Source: RGIG1995 sp045587445
GTDB taxonomy: Bacteria > Bacillota > Clostridia > Oscillospirales > CAG-272
Length of the DNA: 64,000 nucleotides
Reading direction: 5' to 3'
NCBI GenBank assembly: GCA_045587445.1
Contig: JAZNCH010000062.1
Span: 45,277 to 109,276, forward strand
Of the stretch, positions 16,354 through 24,611 are shown one piece after another. Each line of letters opens with the position of its first letter. Position 1 is the stretch's first letter. Made by a program: the position numbers and the translations under genes. The notes beneath the pieces were generated by a model that made no database searches, had not been told where the DNA came from, and was given only the letters and a program-made list of their open reading frames with translations.

Positions 16354-16386
16354 TAATTTCCAAAAAAATTTTAGGAGTTTTTTATT

Positions 16387-16965
16387 ATGATAGGTAAAAT
16401 ATGCGGTTTGATTTGCGTATTATCGTTTATATTTGGTCTTGTTACCGGAAACGTCGGTCAAATGAATGAGGCAATATTTGAGGGAGCTTCCAATGCTGTT
16501 TCTTTGACTGTATCGTTGATAGGTACAATGTGTCTGTGGAACGGTATAATGCGGGTGGCTTCTGCTTCGGGATTAATTGAAAGGTTTTCAAGGGTTATGG
16601 CACCGTTGCTAAAATTTCTTTTTCCCGATGCATACAGAAAAAATAACGGTTTGGGGGAAATTGCAGTAAGTATAAGTGCAAATGTTTTTGGAATAGGAAA
16701 CGCTGCAACGCCATTGGCTATTAAGGCTATGGAGAGGTTACAGCAAAACAACAATAACAAAACAGTTGCGTCAAATGATATGGTTATGTTTACGGTCTTG
16801 GGAACGGCGTCTTTGGATTTGTTTCCAACAACACTTATTGCCCTCAGGCAAACTGCGGGGAGTGTTAATGCCGTAGAGGTAGTGGTGCCTATATGGATAT
16901 GTTCGTTTGTTACGGCAGCTTTAGGTGTTATTTTAGTTAAGATATTTTGTTTTCAAAAGGCATAA
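16387..16965 (+). CDS. spmA: Spore maturation protein A
   Basis: 192 residues, membrane protein of the nucleoside-recognition/Gate superfamily. The SpmA features are visible: GASNAVSLTVSLIGTMCLWNG, then ISANVFGIGNAATPLAIKAM and TVLGTASLDLFPTT. With SpmB it is needed for full core dehydration and heat resistance of spores in Bacillus. GGAG lies about 7 bases before ATG 16387. The transported species, if any, is not known. spmB follows 48 bases later. Confidence 0.92.
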   Translation: MIGKICGLICVLSFIFGLVTGNVGQMNEAIFEGASNAVSLTVSLIGTMCLWNGIMRVASASGLIERFSRVMAPLLKFLFPDAYRKNNGLGEIAVSISANVFGIGNAATPLAIKAMERLQQNNNNKTVASNDMVMFTVLGTASLDLFPTTLIALRQTAGSVNAVEVVVPIWICSFVTAALGVILVKIFCFQKA

Positions 16966-17013
16966 TATAATATATATAATAAAATAGGAAGGAAATTTTC
17001 GGAGAGAAAGCGA

Positions 17014-17532
17014 ATGTATGCAGTATCAAAGTTAATAGTACCGTTGGTTTTGGCGTTGACGGGATTGGGAATGTTTTTTTCAAAGAAAGATTTGTTTACC
17101 GAGTTTACAGTGGGGGCAAAAGAGGGAATGAAAACGGCTGTGGGGCTGTTGCCCACTTTGGTGGCTCTTATTTCTGCTATTGCCATGTTTAATGCGAGTG
17201 GGGCTGCCGATGCTTTGGCAAAGTTTCTTGCACCTATGGGGAGTAAAATTGGTATACCGTCGGAAATAATCCCTCTTATACTTGTCAGACCGCTTTCGGG
17301 TGGAGCATCTACTGCTTTGATTGCCGATATTTTTGAAAAATACGGTGCAGATAGCTTGGCGGGACGGTGTGCATCGGTTATTGCAGGGTCATCAGATACC
17401 CTTTTGTACATAATTTCAGTCTATTTTGGGGCTGTGGGGGTCAAAAAAACGCGTGGAACTGTCCCTGTTGCCTTTATTGTGGCATCTTTTTGCGTTGTTT
17501 TAGCCGTTTTTTTGTGCAGAATCTTCTTTTAA
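17014..17532 (+). CDS. spmB: Spore maturation protein B
   Basis: 172 residues, multi-pass membrane protein. Family motifs are visible: EGMKTAVGLLPTLVALISAI, RPLSGGASTALI, and GSSDTLLYIISVYFGAVG. It forms one unit with spmA. The pair supports an endospore-forming lineage, though it alone does not prove that this strain sporulates. The 381-base gap after it holds the S10 operon promoter and leader. Confidence 0.92.
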   Translation: MYAVSKLIVPLVLALTGLGMFFSKKDLFTEFTVGAKEGMKTAVGLLPTLVALISAIAMFNASGAADALAKFLAPMGSKIGIPSEIIPLILVRPLSGGASTALIADIFEKYGADSLAGRCASVIAGSSDTLLYIISVYFGAVGVKKTRGTVPVAFIVASFCVVLAVFLCRIFF

Positions 17533-17620
17533 TTCGCCAAAATTGTGCATAATGTTGATAAAAATGGTTAAAAATAGGGAAAAGTTCTACGAATATGATA
17601 GATAAAAATATGTAAAACTA

Positions 17621-17649
17621 TTGCAATTATGGGGAGATTATGATATAAT
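17621..17649 (+). promoter_or_regulatory. Main promoter of the S10-spc-alpha superoperon
   Basis: TTGCAA (17621-17626), 17-bp spacer, TATAAT (17644-17649). Transcription should start near 17656, giving a ~258-nt leader. Confidence 0.8.
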
Positions 17650-17784
17650 CATAAGGCTTGATGTGCGTTGAAGCGAGAGGTTGCTGCAGAAATGCAGGTA
17701 ATTTTCGTGGAGTATGTCCGATATTTAACCGGGCGACAGCAAATTGCTAAACACTTTCCCGTGCCTTTTGGTGCGGACGTTACC

Positions 17785-17822
17785 CGGATTTTGCCAAGAG
17801 TTGCAGGCAAATTCCGTTTTTT
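17785..17822 (+). terminator. Leader attenuator upstream of rpsJ
   Basis: CGGATTTTGCC (17785-17795) pairs with GGCAAATTCCG (17806-17816), with one T-T mismatch and loop AAGAGTTGCA, followed by six T (17817-17822). It is inside the leader and 91 bases before rpsJ, so it must be read through or prevented for operon expression. Confidence 0.75.
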
Positions 17823-17871
17823 GTAGGGTCCATCGCAAAACACCCGGAAGAGTGTTAGAAACAATTTCGGC

Positions 17872-17901
17872 CCTTTTAAATGGAGTGTATTATTTAAAAG
17901 G
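17872..17901 (+). promoter_or_regulatory. Hairpin overlapping the rpsJ Shine-Dalgarno site
   Basis: CCTTTTAAAT (17872-17881) and ATTTAAAAGG (17892-17901) are a perfect 10-bp inverted repeat. The 3' arm includes the first half of AAAAGGAGG, so folding would partly hide the ribosome site. Confidence 0.72.
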
Positions 17902-17913
17902 AGGCAAAAACAA

Positions 17914-18225
17914 ATGGCAGTTATTGAGAAACTCAGAATCCGTCTTAAGAGCTACGATCACACATTGATCGACCAGGCTTCAGAGAAGATCGTTGAGACA
18001 GCGAAGAGAAACGGTGCTAAGGTATCCGGTCCTATTCCGCTTCCCACCGAAAAAGAGGTAGTTACGATCCTTCGTGCTGTTCACAAGTATAAGGACAGCC
18101 GCGAACAGTTCGAATTGAGAACTCACAAGCGTCTTATTGACGTAATCAAACCGTCAGAAGAAGCAGTTAAGGCTTTCACAAGTCTTGAGCTTCCCGCCGG
18201 TGTTGAAATTGAAATCAAGTTGTAA
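17914..18225 (+). CDS. rpsJ: 30S ribosomal protein S10
   Basis: 103 residues, the usual length. Recognised by IRIRLKSYDHTLIDQASEKI-like N-terminal sequence and GPIPLPTEKEVVTILR. It is a head protein of the small subunit and also acts as NusE in antitermination. AAAAGGAGG precedes ATG 17914 and is partly inside a hairpin. First gene of a run of about 29 co-directional genes. Confidence 0.98.
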   Translation: MAVIEKLRIRLKSYDHTLIDQASEKIVETAKRNGAKVSGPIPLPTEKEVVTILRAVHKYKDSREQFELRTHKRLIDVIKPSEEAVKAFTSLELPAGVEIEIKL

Positions 18226-18312
18226 TAAAAATTACGGCTCTGATATGAGACCGAAAGGTCTCCGGTCACGTTGGATTTTCCAACCAATAACCTAACAGGA
18301 GGAAAAAGAAAG

Positions 18313-18942
18313 ATGAAAAAAGCGATCATCGGTAAGAAACTCGGGATGACACAGATTTTCGATGAAAAAGGCAACGTAATTCCGGTAACCGTAATCGAAG
18401 CGGGACCCTGTGTGGTTTCGCAGATCAAAACAAACGAAACAGATGGTTATGAGGCAGTTCAGCTCGGCTTTATGGATATAGCCGAAAGAAAGCTGAGCAA
18501 GGCTGAAGCGGGTCACTTGAAGAAGGCCGGCGTTTCCATGAAGAAGCACTTGAAAGAATTCAGACTCGACGACATTTCCGGCTACAAGCTTGGCGATACC
18601 GTCACCGCAGACATCTTTGCCGCAGGTGAAAAGGTCGACATTACCGGTATTACAAAGGGTCATGGTTACACAGGTGCTATCAAGAGATGGAACCAGCACA
18701 CTCTTATGAAGACTCACGGCGTAGGTCCTATTCACCGTCAGTCAGGTTCTATGGGTGTTATTGACCCCGCGAGAATCTTTAAGAACAAACACATGGCAGG
18801 TCAGTACGGTAACGAACAGGTTACAGTTCTTAACCTCGCTGTTGCAAAAATCGATGCAGAAAAGAACATTATTGCTGTAAAAGGTGCCGTTCCCGGTGCT
18901 AAAGGCGGTATCGTGTTCATCCGCAATGCGGTTAAAGCGTAA
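18313..18942 (+). CDS. rplC: 50S ribosomal protein L3
   Basis: 209 residues. Starts MKKAIIGKKLGMTQIF and contains GPIHRQSGSMG, both hallmark L3 stretches near the peptidyl-transferase centre. ATG 18313 is chosen: AGGAGG lies 9 to 14 bases upstream, while an ATG at 18271 would put that site inside the gene. Confidence 0.98.
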   Translation: MKKAIIGKKLGMTQIFDEKGNVIPVTVIEAGPCVVSQIKTNETDGYEAVQLGFMDIAERKLSKAEAGHLKKAGVSMKKHLKEFRLDDISGYKLGDTVTADIFAAGEKVDITGITKGHGYTGAIKRWNQHTLMKTHGVGPIHRQSGSMGVIDPARIFKNKHMAGQYGNEQVTVLNLAVAKIDAEKNIIAVKGAVPGAKGGIVFIRNAVKA

Positions 18943-18962
18943 GCGGAAGGAGGAAATAAGTA

Positions 18963-19586
18963 ATGCCAAACGTAAAAGTAGTTAATATGGCTGGTAAGGA
19001 AGTTGGAGAAATCGCTCTTAACGATGCAGTATTTGCTGTTGAAGTTAACGACGCTGTAATCCACTCTGCAGTCAGAGCATATCTTATGAATCAGAGACAG
19101 GGTACACAGTCAACTCTTACTCGTACAGAGGTTTCCGGTGGCGGTAGAAAGCCTTGGAGACAGAAGGGATCCGGTCGTGCAAGACAGGGCTCCACAAGAT
19201 CTCCTCAGTGGACACATGGCGGCGTAGCACTTGGTCCTAAGCCCCGCGAATACAGAGTTACCCTGAACAAGAAAACAAAACGTCTTGCACTCTTGGGTGC
19301 GCTTTCCGATAAGGTTGCTAACGGCAACATGATTGTTGTTGACAGCATCGCAACTGAGGAATACAAGACAAAGACCATGAAAGCAATGCTTGAAGCTATC
19401 GGCGCAGCAAAGAAGACATTGGTAGTGCTTTCCGAAGTAGATGCCAAGGTTATCAAGAGCTTCGCAAACATTCCCGGAGTTAAGACAGCTCAGGTCAACA
19501 CTATCAACGTGTACGACGTATTGAACTGCGACAGCTTCGTAGTTGCTCAGGCAGCGGTTTCTAAGATGGAAGAGGTGTACGCATAA
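18963..19586 (+). CDS. rplD: 50S ribosomal protein L4
   Basis: 207 residues. The loop that enters the exit tunnel is visible (RTEVSGGGRKPWRQKGSGRARQ). L4 is the autoregulator of the S10 operon in E. coli, so it is one candidate ligand for the leader here. It ends one base into rplW (ATAATG). Confidence 0.98.
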   Translation: MPNVKVVNMAGKEVGEIALNDAVFAVEVNDAVIHSAVRAYLMNQRQGTQSTLTRTEVSGGGRKPWRQKGSGRARQGSTRSPQWTHGGVALGPKPREYRVTLNKKTKRLALLGALSDKVANGNMIVVDSIATEEYKTKTMKAMLEAIGAAKKTLVVLSEVDAKVIKSFANIPGVKTAQVNTINVYDVLNCDSFVVAQAAVSKMEEVYA

Positions 19587-19879
19587 TGAAAACAGCACAG
19601 GATATTATTGTCAGACCGATCATTACAGAAGACAGTATGGCGAGAATTGCTGATAAGACATACACCTTCGAAGTAATGAAGAGTGCAACCAAGCCCGAAA
19701 TTGCAAGTGCAGTTGAAGAGCTTTTCAAAGTTAAGGTTGCTGATGTAAATACGATCAACATGAAGAAGAAGCCCAGAAGAGTTGGCGTTCATGCAGGCTA
19801 TAAGAAAGCTTGGAAGAAAGCTATCGTTACTCTTACTGAAGATTCCAAGACAATCGAATTCTTCGATGGCATGATCTAA
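19586..19879 (+). CDS. rplW: 50S ribosomal protein L23
   Basis: 97 residues. Begins with IIVRPIITEDSMARI-like sequence and has VADVNTINMKKKPRRVG in the conserved core. It sits at the tunnel exit, where SRP and trigger factor dock. Overlaps the end of rplD by one base, indicating coupled translation. Confidence 0.97.
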   Translation: MKTAQDIIVRPIITEDSMARIADKTYTFEVMKSATKPEIASAVEELFKVKVADVNTINMKKKPRRVGVHAGYKKAWKKAIVTLTEDSKTIEFFDGMI

Positions 19880-19897
19880 TGAAGGAGGAGTACAGAA

Positions 19898-20728
19898 ATG
19901 GCAGCTATTAAATACAAACCGACTACTCCGTCGAGAAGACACATGTCAGCTCCTTCTTTCGACGAAGTAACAAAGTTTACCCCCGAAAAGAGTCTTCTTA
20001 CAACACTTAAGAAGCACTCCGGCCGTAACAGCTACGGTAGAATTACTGTTCGCCATAAGGGTGGCGGTAACAAAAAGAAATACAGACTTATCGACTTCAA
20101 GCGTGAAGTTGCAGGTGCTGAAAAGGTTATCGGTATTGAATACGATCCTAACAGAACCGCTTACATTGCACTTCTCGAAAATGAAGCAGGCGATAAGAAG
20201 TATATGGTAGCTCCTGCAGGACTTACAGCAGGCGACACTGTTTACACAGGCGCTGACGCTGACATTAAAGCAGGTAACACGCTTCCTATAGAAAACATTC
20301 CCGTTGGTACATTCATTTACAACATTGAGTTGTACCCCGGAAAAGGCGGCCAGTTGGTTCGTTCTGCAGGCGCCGCAGCACAGCTTATGGCTAAAGAAAA
20401 CGGTATGGCGCAGGTTCGTTTGCCCTCCGGTGAAGTTCGTCTCGTTCGTCTTAACTGCCAGGCTACAATCGGTCAGGTTGGTAACATCGAGCACGACACC
20501 GTTAAGATCGGTAAAGCAGGACGTAAACGCCACATGGGTATCCGTCCCACAGTTCGCGGTTCTGTAATGAACCCCGTTGACCACCCTCACGGTGGTGGTG
20601 AAGGCCGTTCACCTATCGGTCAGCCCTCTCCTGTTACCCCTTGGGGTAAGCCTGCACTTGGTTACAAGACACGTAATAAGAAGGCTAGAACCGAAAAATT
20701 CATTTTGAAGCACAGAAACGGCAAATAA
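19898..20728 (+). CDS. rplB: 50S ribosomal protein L2
   Basis: 276 residues. Conserved stretches visible: AIKYKPTTPSRRHM at the start, GRITVRHKGGGNKKKYR, and the functional NPVDHPHGGGEGRSPIG, whose histidine is needed for subunit association and peptidyl transfer. GAAGGAGG lies upstream of the ATG. Confidence 0.98.
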   Translation: MAAIKYKPTTPSRRHMSAPSFDEVTKFTPEKSLLTTLKKHSGRNSYGRITVRHKGGGNKKKYRLIDFKREVAGAEKVIGIEYDPNRTAYIALLENEAGDKKYMVAPAGLTAGDTVYTGADADIKAGNTLPIENIPVGTFIYNIELYPGKGGQLVRSAGAAAQLMAKENGMAQVRLPSGEVRLVRLNCQATIGQVGNIEHDTVKIGKAGRKRHMGIRPTVRGSVMNPVDHPHGGGEGRSPIGQPSPVTPWGKPALGYKTRNKKARTEKFILKHRNGK

Positions 20729-20745
20729 GAAGGAGGTACCGATAA

Positions 20746-21024
20746 ATGAGCAGAAGCTTGAAAAAGGGACCGTTTGTCGAAGAAAAGCTTTTCGCGAGAA
20801 TTGCTGCGATGAACGAAGCCAATGAAAAGAAAGTTATAAAGACATGGTCAAGGGCCTCCACAATATTCCCGGAATTTGTAGGTCACACCATAGCAGTTCA
20901 CGACGGTAGAAAGCATATCCCGGTATACATTACCGAAGATATGGTTGGACACAAGCTCGGTGAATTCGCACCTACAAGATTGTTCAAGGGCCACTCCGGT
21001 TCCAAGACAAGTAACACGAAATAA
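20746..21024 (+). CDS. rpsS: 30S ribosomal protein S19
   Basis: 92 residues. MSRSLKKGPFVEEKL at the start and PVYITEDMVGHKLGEFAPTR are diagnostic. It contacts S13 and the A-site finger in the subunit head. GAAGGAGG precedes the start. Confidence 0.98.
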   Translation: MSRSLKKGPFVEEKLFARIAAMNEANEKKVIKTWSRASTIFPEFVGHTIAVHDGRKHIPVYITEDMVGHKLGEFAPTRLFKGHSGSKTSNTK

Positions 21025-21054
21025 GACGGGAAATGAAGGGAGGAATCATCCGTA

Positions 21055-21411
21055 ATGGAAGCAAATGCACAGGTAAAAGAAGCAAGAGCGATTCTCAGAT
21101 ATGCCAGAATTTCACCGCGTAAGGTAAAGATTGTACTTGATCTTATCAGAAACAAGGACACGGAGAAAGCACAGGCAATCCTCAAGAATACCCCCAACTC
21201 AGCAGCTGAGTATCTTCTCAAGTTGTTGAACAGCGCTGTTGCTAATGCAGAAAATAACTTCAATATGGACGGCAAAAACCTTTATGTATCGGAATGCTAC
21301 GTATGCCCCGGCCCCACTCTTAAGAGAATGATGCCCAGAGCAAGAGGTTCCGCAGACAGAATATTGAAGAGAACAAGCCATATGACAATTGTCGTAAAAG
21401 AAAGAGTATAA
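21055..21411 (+). CDS. rplV: 50S ribosomal protein L22
   Basis: 118 residues. RISPRKVKIVLDLIRNKD near the start and the tunnel-lining loop region PGPTLKRMMPRARGSADRI are typical. It lines the exit tunnel with L4, where macrolide-resistance changes arise; the loop looks intact. Confidence 0.97.
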   Translation: MEANAQVKEARAILRYARISPRKVKIVLDLIRNKDTEKAQAILKNTPNSAAEYLLKLLNSAVANAENNFNMDGKNLYVSECYVCPGPTLKRMMPRARGSADRILKRTSHMTIVVKERV

Positions 21412-21428
21412 GAAAGGAGCAAGCGAAA

Positions 21429-22190
21429 ATGGGTCAGAAGGTTAATCCCCACGGCTTACGTGTGGGCGTAATTAAAAACTGGGATTCAAGATGGTTCGAA
21501 AAAGACGAGTGCTTTGGCGATACGCTTGTATCCGACTATAAAGTAAGAAATTATCTTAAGAAGAGTTTGCAGGCTGCAGGCGTTCCTAAGGTTGAGATTG
21601 AACGTGACAGTGCAAGAGTAAGAGTGTTCATTCACTGTGCTAAGCCCGGTATGATTATCGGTCGTGGTGGCGCAGAAATTGAAAAGCTCCGCCTTACACT
21701 TGAAGGTATGCTCAACAAGCCCGTATCTGTAAACGTTGTAGAAGTTAAGTATCCTGATCTCAATGCACAGCTCGTTGCTGAAAGCATTGCAGGACAGCTT
21801 GAACGCAGAATTTCGTTCCGCCGTGCTATGAAACAGGCAATCGGTCGTACAATGAGACTTGGTGCTAAGGGTATCAAGGTAACATGTAGCGGTCGTTTGG
21901 GCGGTGCTGAAATCGCAAGAAGTGAGCACTATCATGAAGGTACTATTCCGCTTCAGACACTTCGCGCTGATATCGAGTATGGCTTCTTTGAAGCAAACAC
22001 AACATACCGTAAGATCGGTGTTAAGGTTTGGATCTATAAGGGCGAAGTACTTCACGACGGCAAGAACCGCTTTGCAGAAGCAAAGGTAGACGTTAAGCCC
22101 GACAAGCGTGACCGTCGCGACAATCGTCAGAGACGCGACAGAAACGACCGTGCTCCTAGAAGAGAACGCAAAGAAGGGGGCGCAAAGTAA
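21429..22190 (+). CDS. rpsC: 30S ribosomal protein S3
   Basis: 253 residues, a little longer than usual. It starts MGQKVNPHGLRVGVIKNWDS, has the KH motif GMIIGRGGAEIEKL, and ends in a charged tail of about 35 residues rich in Arg, Asp and Lys. S3 is part of the mRNA entry site and helicase. Confidence 0.97.
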   Translation: MGQKVNPHGLRVGVIKNWDSRWFEKDECFGDTLVSDYKVRNYLKKSLQAAGVPKVEIERDSARVRVFIHCAKPGMIIGRGGAEIEKLRLTLEGMLNKPVSVNVVEVKYPDLNAQLVAESIAGQLERRISFRRAMKQAIGRTMRLGAKGIKVTCSGRLGGAEIARSEHYHEGTIPLQTLRADIEYGFFEANTTYRKIGVKVWIYKGEVLHDGKNRFAEAKVDVKPDKRDRRDNRQRRDRNDRAPRRERKEGGAK

Positions 22191-22193
22191 GCT

Positions 22194-22628
22194 ATGTTAA
22201 TGCCTAAGAGAGTAAAATACAGACGCGTACAACGCGGTAGACTTAAAGGTAAGGCAACCCGTGGCAACACTATCACATACGGTTCATACGGTCTCGTAGC
22301 TACAGAACCCGCTTGGATTACAAGCAACCAGATAGAAGCAGCCCGTATTGCTATGACACGTTACGTAAAGCGTGGCGGTAAAGTTTGGATTAAGATTTTC
22401 CCGCACAAGCCTATAACAGAAAAACCTGCTGAAACTCGAATGCCTTCCGGTAAAGGTTCTCCCGAATACTGGGTAGCTGTTGTTAAGCCCGGAAGAGTAA
22501 TGTTTGAAATGGACGGCGTTGAAGTTGAAGCTGCAAGAGAAGCTATGCGTCTTGCATCCCACAAGCTTCCTATTAAGTGCAAGTTTGTAGTTAAGGAAAG
22601 CGCTGCATCCGAAGATGAGGAGGTATAA
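22194..22628 (+). CDS. rplP: 50S ribosomal protein L16
   Basis: 144 residues. MLMPKRVKYRRVQRGRLKG and GSPEYWVAVVKPGRVMFE mark L16, which helps position A-site tRNA. It follows S3 by three bases, and its ribosome site lies inside the S3 coding end (AAGGGGG). Confidence 0.97.
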   Translation: MLMPKRVKYRRVQRGRLKGKATRGNTITYGSYGLVATEPAWITSNQIEAARIAMTRYVKRGGKVWIKIFPHKPITEKPAETRMPSGKGSPEYWVAVVKPGRVMFEMDGVEVEAAREAMRLASHKLPIKCKFVVKESAASEDEEV

Positions 22629-22631
22629 GCC

Positions 22632-22820
22632 GTGAAAGTTGAAGAAATCAGAAAATTAACTTCCGAAGAGCTCAATGCAAAGCTTGCTGAGCTTAAGGGC
22701 GAACTGTTTAACCTCCGCTTCCAGCATTCGATAAACCAGCTTGACAACCCTCACAGAATTGCAGATGTCAAGAAGGATATCGCACGCGTAATGACAATTC
22801 TTCGTGAGAAGAACGCTTAA
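22632..22820 (+). CDS. rpmC: 50S ribosomal protein L29
   Basis: 62 residues with the KVEEIRKLTSEELNAKLAEL and FNLRFQHSINQLDNPHRI signatures. It starts with GTG at 22632; GAGGAGG at the end of rplP is its ribosome site. Sits near the exit tunnel beside L23. Confidence 0.96.
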   Translation: MKVEEIRKLTSEELNAKLAELKGELFNLRFQHSINQLDNPHRIADVKKDIARVMTILREKNA

Positions 22821-22842
22821 GTTGCAGGAAGGAGAAACAGTC

Positions 22843-23106
22843 ATGAGTGAAGTAGTTCGTAATCTCAGAAAAGTCCGTGTTGGTAAAGTTATTTCCAATA
22901 AGATGGAACAGACAATCGTTGTTGCAATCGAAGACAACGTTAAGCACCCCAAGTACGGCAAGGTTATTAAAAACACAATCAAACTTCATGCACACGACGA
23001 AAAGAACGAGTGCAATGTTGGCGATAAAGTTAGCATAATGGAAACAAGACCTCTCTCTAAGACGAAGAGATGGAGACTTGTTGAAATCATCGAAAAGGCG
23101 AAGTAA
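22843..23106 (+). CDS. rpsQ: 30S ribosomal protein S17
   Basis: 87 residues. RKVRVGKVISNKMEQTIVVA and HDEKNECNVGDKVSIMETRPLS-like OB-fold sequence identify it. ATG 22843 with GGAAGGAG upstream is chosen over an ATG at 22804 inside rpmC. Confidence 0.97.
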   Translation: MSEVVRNLRKVRVGKVISNKMEQTIVVAIEDNVKHPKYGKVIKNTIKLHAHDEKNECNVGDKVSIMETRPLSKTKRWRLVEIIEKAK

Positions 23107-23150
23107 TAAAGTAGATACGTCGAAAATCGTATCGAAAAGGAGGAAACGCA

Positions 23151-23519
23151 GTGATACAACAGCAATCATATATGAAAGTGGCGGACAACACCGGCGCTAA
23201 AGAACTTATGTGTATTCGCGTGCTCGGCGGAACAGGCAGACGTTATGCAAACATCGGTGACGTTGTAGTTTGTTCAGTTAAAAAAGCTGCTCCCGGCGGC
23301 CAGGTTAAGAAAGGCGAAGTCGTAAAGGCTGTAGTCGTAAGAACAGTTAAGGGCATCAGAAGAAACGACGGTTCATATATCAAGTTCGGCGAAAACGCTG
23401 CTGTTATAATTAAAGAAGATAAGAACCCGAGAGGAACACGTATCTTTGGTCCTGTAGCGAGAGAGCTTCGTGAAAAGGATTATCTTAAGATATTGTCCCT
23501 TGCTCCGGAAGTACTTTAA
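23151..23519 (+). CDS. rplN: 50S ribosomal protein L14
   Basis: 122 residues. IQQQSYMKVADNTGAKELMC and NPRGTRIFGPVARELR are diagnostic. It starts with GTG at 23151 after AAAAGGAGG. L14 forms an inter-subunit bridge. Confidence 0.97.
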   Translation: MIQQQSYMKVADNTGAKELMCIRVLGGTGRRYANIGDVVVCSVKKAAPGGQVKKGEVVKAVVVRTVKGIRRNDGSYIKFGENAAVIIKEDKNPRGTRIFGPVARELREKDYLKILSLAPEVL

Positions 23520-23531
23520 GGAGGTATTATC

Positions 23532-23849
23532 ATGAATAAGAAGGTTCACGTAAGAAAAGATGATACTGTAGTTGTTATTTCCGGCGACGATAAGGGCACT
23601 AAGGGCAAGGTAATTGAAGTCTCCCCCGAGGAAGGCAAGGTTATCGTTGCAGGTGCGAACATCGTAAGTAAGCATGTTAAACCCAGAAGACAGGGCGAAG
23701 CAGGCGGTATCATCAAGGTAGAAGGCGCTATGTACGCAGACAAGGTACAGATTTACTGCTCCAAGTGCGACAAGGGCGTTAGAATCAAACATGAAATTAA
23801 AGACGGCAAGAAGATCCGCGTTTGTGCAAAATGCGGTCAGGCGCTGTAA
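23532..23849 (+). CDS. rplX: 50S ribosomal protein L24
   Basis: 105 residues. KOW motif at the start (VRKDDTVVVISGDDKGTKGK). Two CxxC pairs (CSKCDKG and CAKCGQ) near the end look like a zinc-binding form. L24 nucleates 50S assembly. Confidence 0.97.
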   Translation: MNKKVHVRKDDTVVVISGDDKGTKGKVIEVSPEEGKVIVAGANIVSKHVKPRRQGEAGGIIKVEGAMYADKVQIYCSKCDKGVRIKHEIKDGKKIRVCAKCGQAL

Positions 23850-23870
23850 GAATTGCGGAGGTAGAAAACA

Positions 23871-24410
23871 ATGGCAAGACTCAGAGATTATTATAAGTCA
23901 GAAGTAGCCCCCGCTCTTATGAAGAAGTTCAATTACAAGAGTGTAATGCAGATTCCCCGTTTTGACAAGATCGTTATCAACGTTGGTACGGGCGACGCTA
24001 AGGATAACTCAAAGGTAATTGAAAACGTTATCGAAGAAGTAACAATGATATCCGGCCAGAAGGCAGTTCCCACATACGCTAAGAAGTCCGTTGCGAACTT
24101 CAAGCTCAGACAGGGAATGAAGATCGGTGTTAAAGTAACACTCAGAGGCGAAAAGATGTACGAATTTATGGATCGTCTTTTCAACTTCTCCCTTCCCCGT
24201 GTTCGTGACTTCAAGGGTATCAACCCCAACGCTTTCGACGGCAGAGGTAACTACTCTCTTGGTTTGAAAGAACAGTTGATTTTCCCTGAAATCGAATACG
24301 ATAAGGTTGATAAGATTCGCGGTATGGATATCGCATTTGTAACGACAGCTCAGACTGATGAAGAAGCAAGAGAGCTTCTCACATTGATGGGCGCACCGTT
24401 CGCAAAGTAA
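23871..24410 (+). CDS. rplE: 50S ribosomal protein L5
   Basis: 179 residues, full length. Conserved KKFNYKSVMQIPRFDKIVIN and DRLFNFSLPRVRDFKGI. It binds 5S rRNA with L18 and contacts P-site tRNA. Confidence 0.98.
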   Translation: MARLRDYYKSEVAPALMKKFNYKSVMQIPRFDKIVINVGTGDAKDNSKVIENVIEEVTMISGQKAVPTYAKKSVANFKLRQGMKIGVKVTLRGEKMYEFMDRLFNFSLPRVRDFKGINPNAFDGRGNYSLGLKEQLIFPEIEYDKVDKIRGMDIAFVTTAQTDEEARELLTLMGAPFAK

Positions 24411-24425
24411 AAGGAGGAATAAATC

Positions 24426-24611
24426 GTGGCAAAGAAGGCAATGGTTTTAAAGCAGCAGAAAACACAGAAGTATTCCACTCGTGAATACAACAGATGTAAA
24501 ATCTGCGGTCGTCCTCACGCTTACCTCCGCAAGTACGGTATCTGCCGTATTTGTTTCCGCGAGCTGGCTTATAAGGGCGAGATTCCGGGCGTGCGTAAAG
24601 CAAGCTGGTAA
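24426..24611 (+). CDS. rpsZ: 30S ribosomal protein S14, zinc (type Z) form
   Basis: 61 residues with the short S14 pattern: CKICGRPHAYLRKYGICRIC supplies four zinc cysteines, and the product ends GVRKASW. It starts with GTG at 24426 after AAAGGAGG. The same frame stays open for 28 further codons after two stops (see findings). Confidence 0.97.
   Translation: MAKKAMVLKQQKTQKYSTREYNRCKICGRPHAYLRKYGICRICFRELAYKGEIPGVRKASW

Larger units (their letters stand above)
17656..17913 (+). ncRNA. Structured S10-operon leader RNA with attenuator
   Basis: Elements in order: a GAAA-tetraloop hairpin CTGCA/TGCAG (17684-17697); GTCCG (17716-17720) and AACCGGG (17727-17733), which can pair with CGGAC (17774-17778) and CCCGG-A-TT (17783-17790), an order that would make a pseudoknot; a GTGCC/GGTGC hairpin between them; and an intrinsic terminator (17785-17822). 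A final 10-bp hairpin overlaps the rpsJ ribosome site. The CCGGG/CCCGG pairing and the terminator stem share bases 17785-17790, so they exclude each other. Control by a ribosomal protein is inferred; which one is unknown. Confidence 0.65.
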
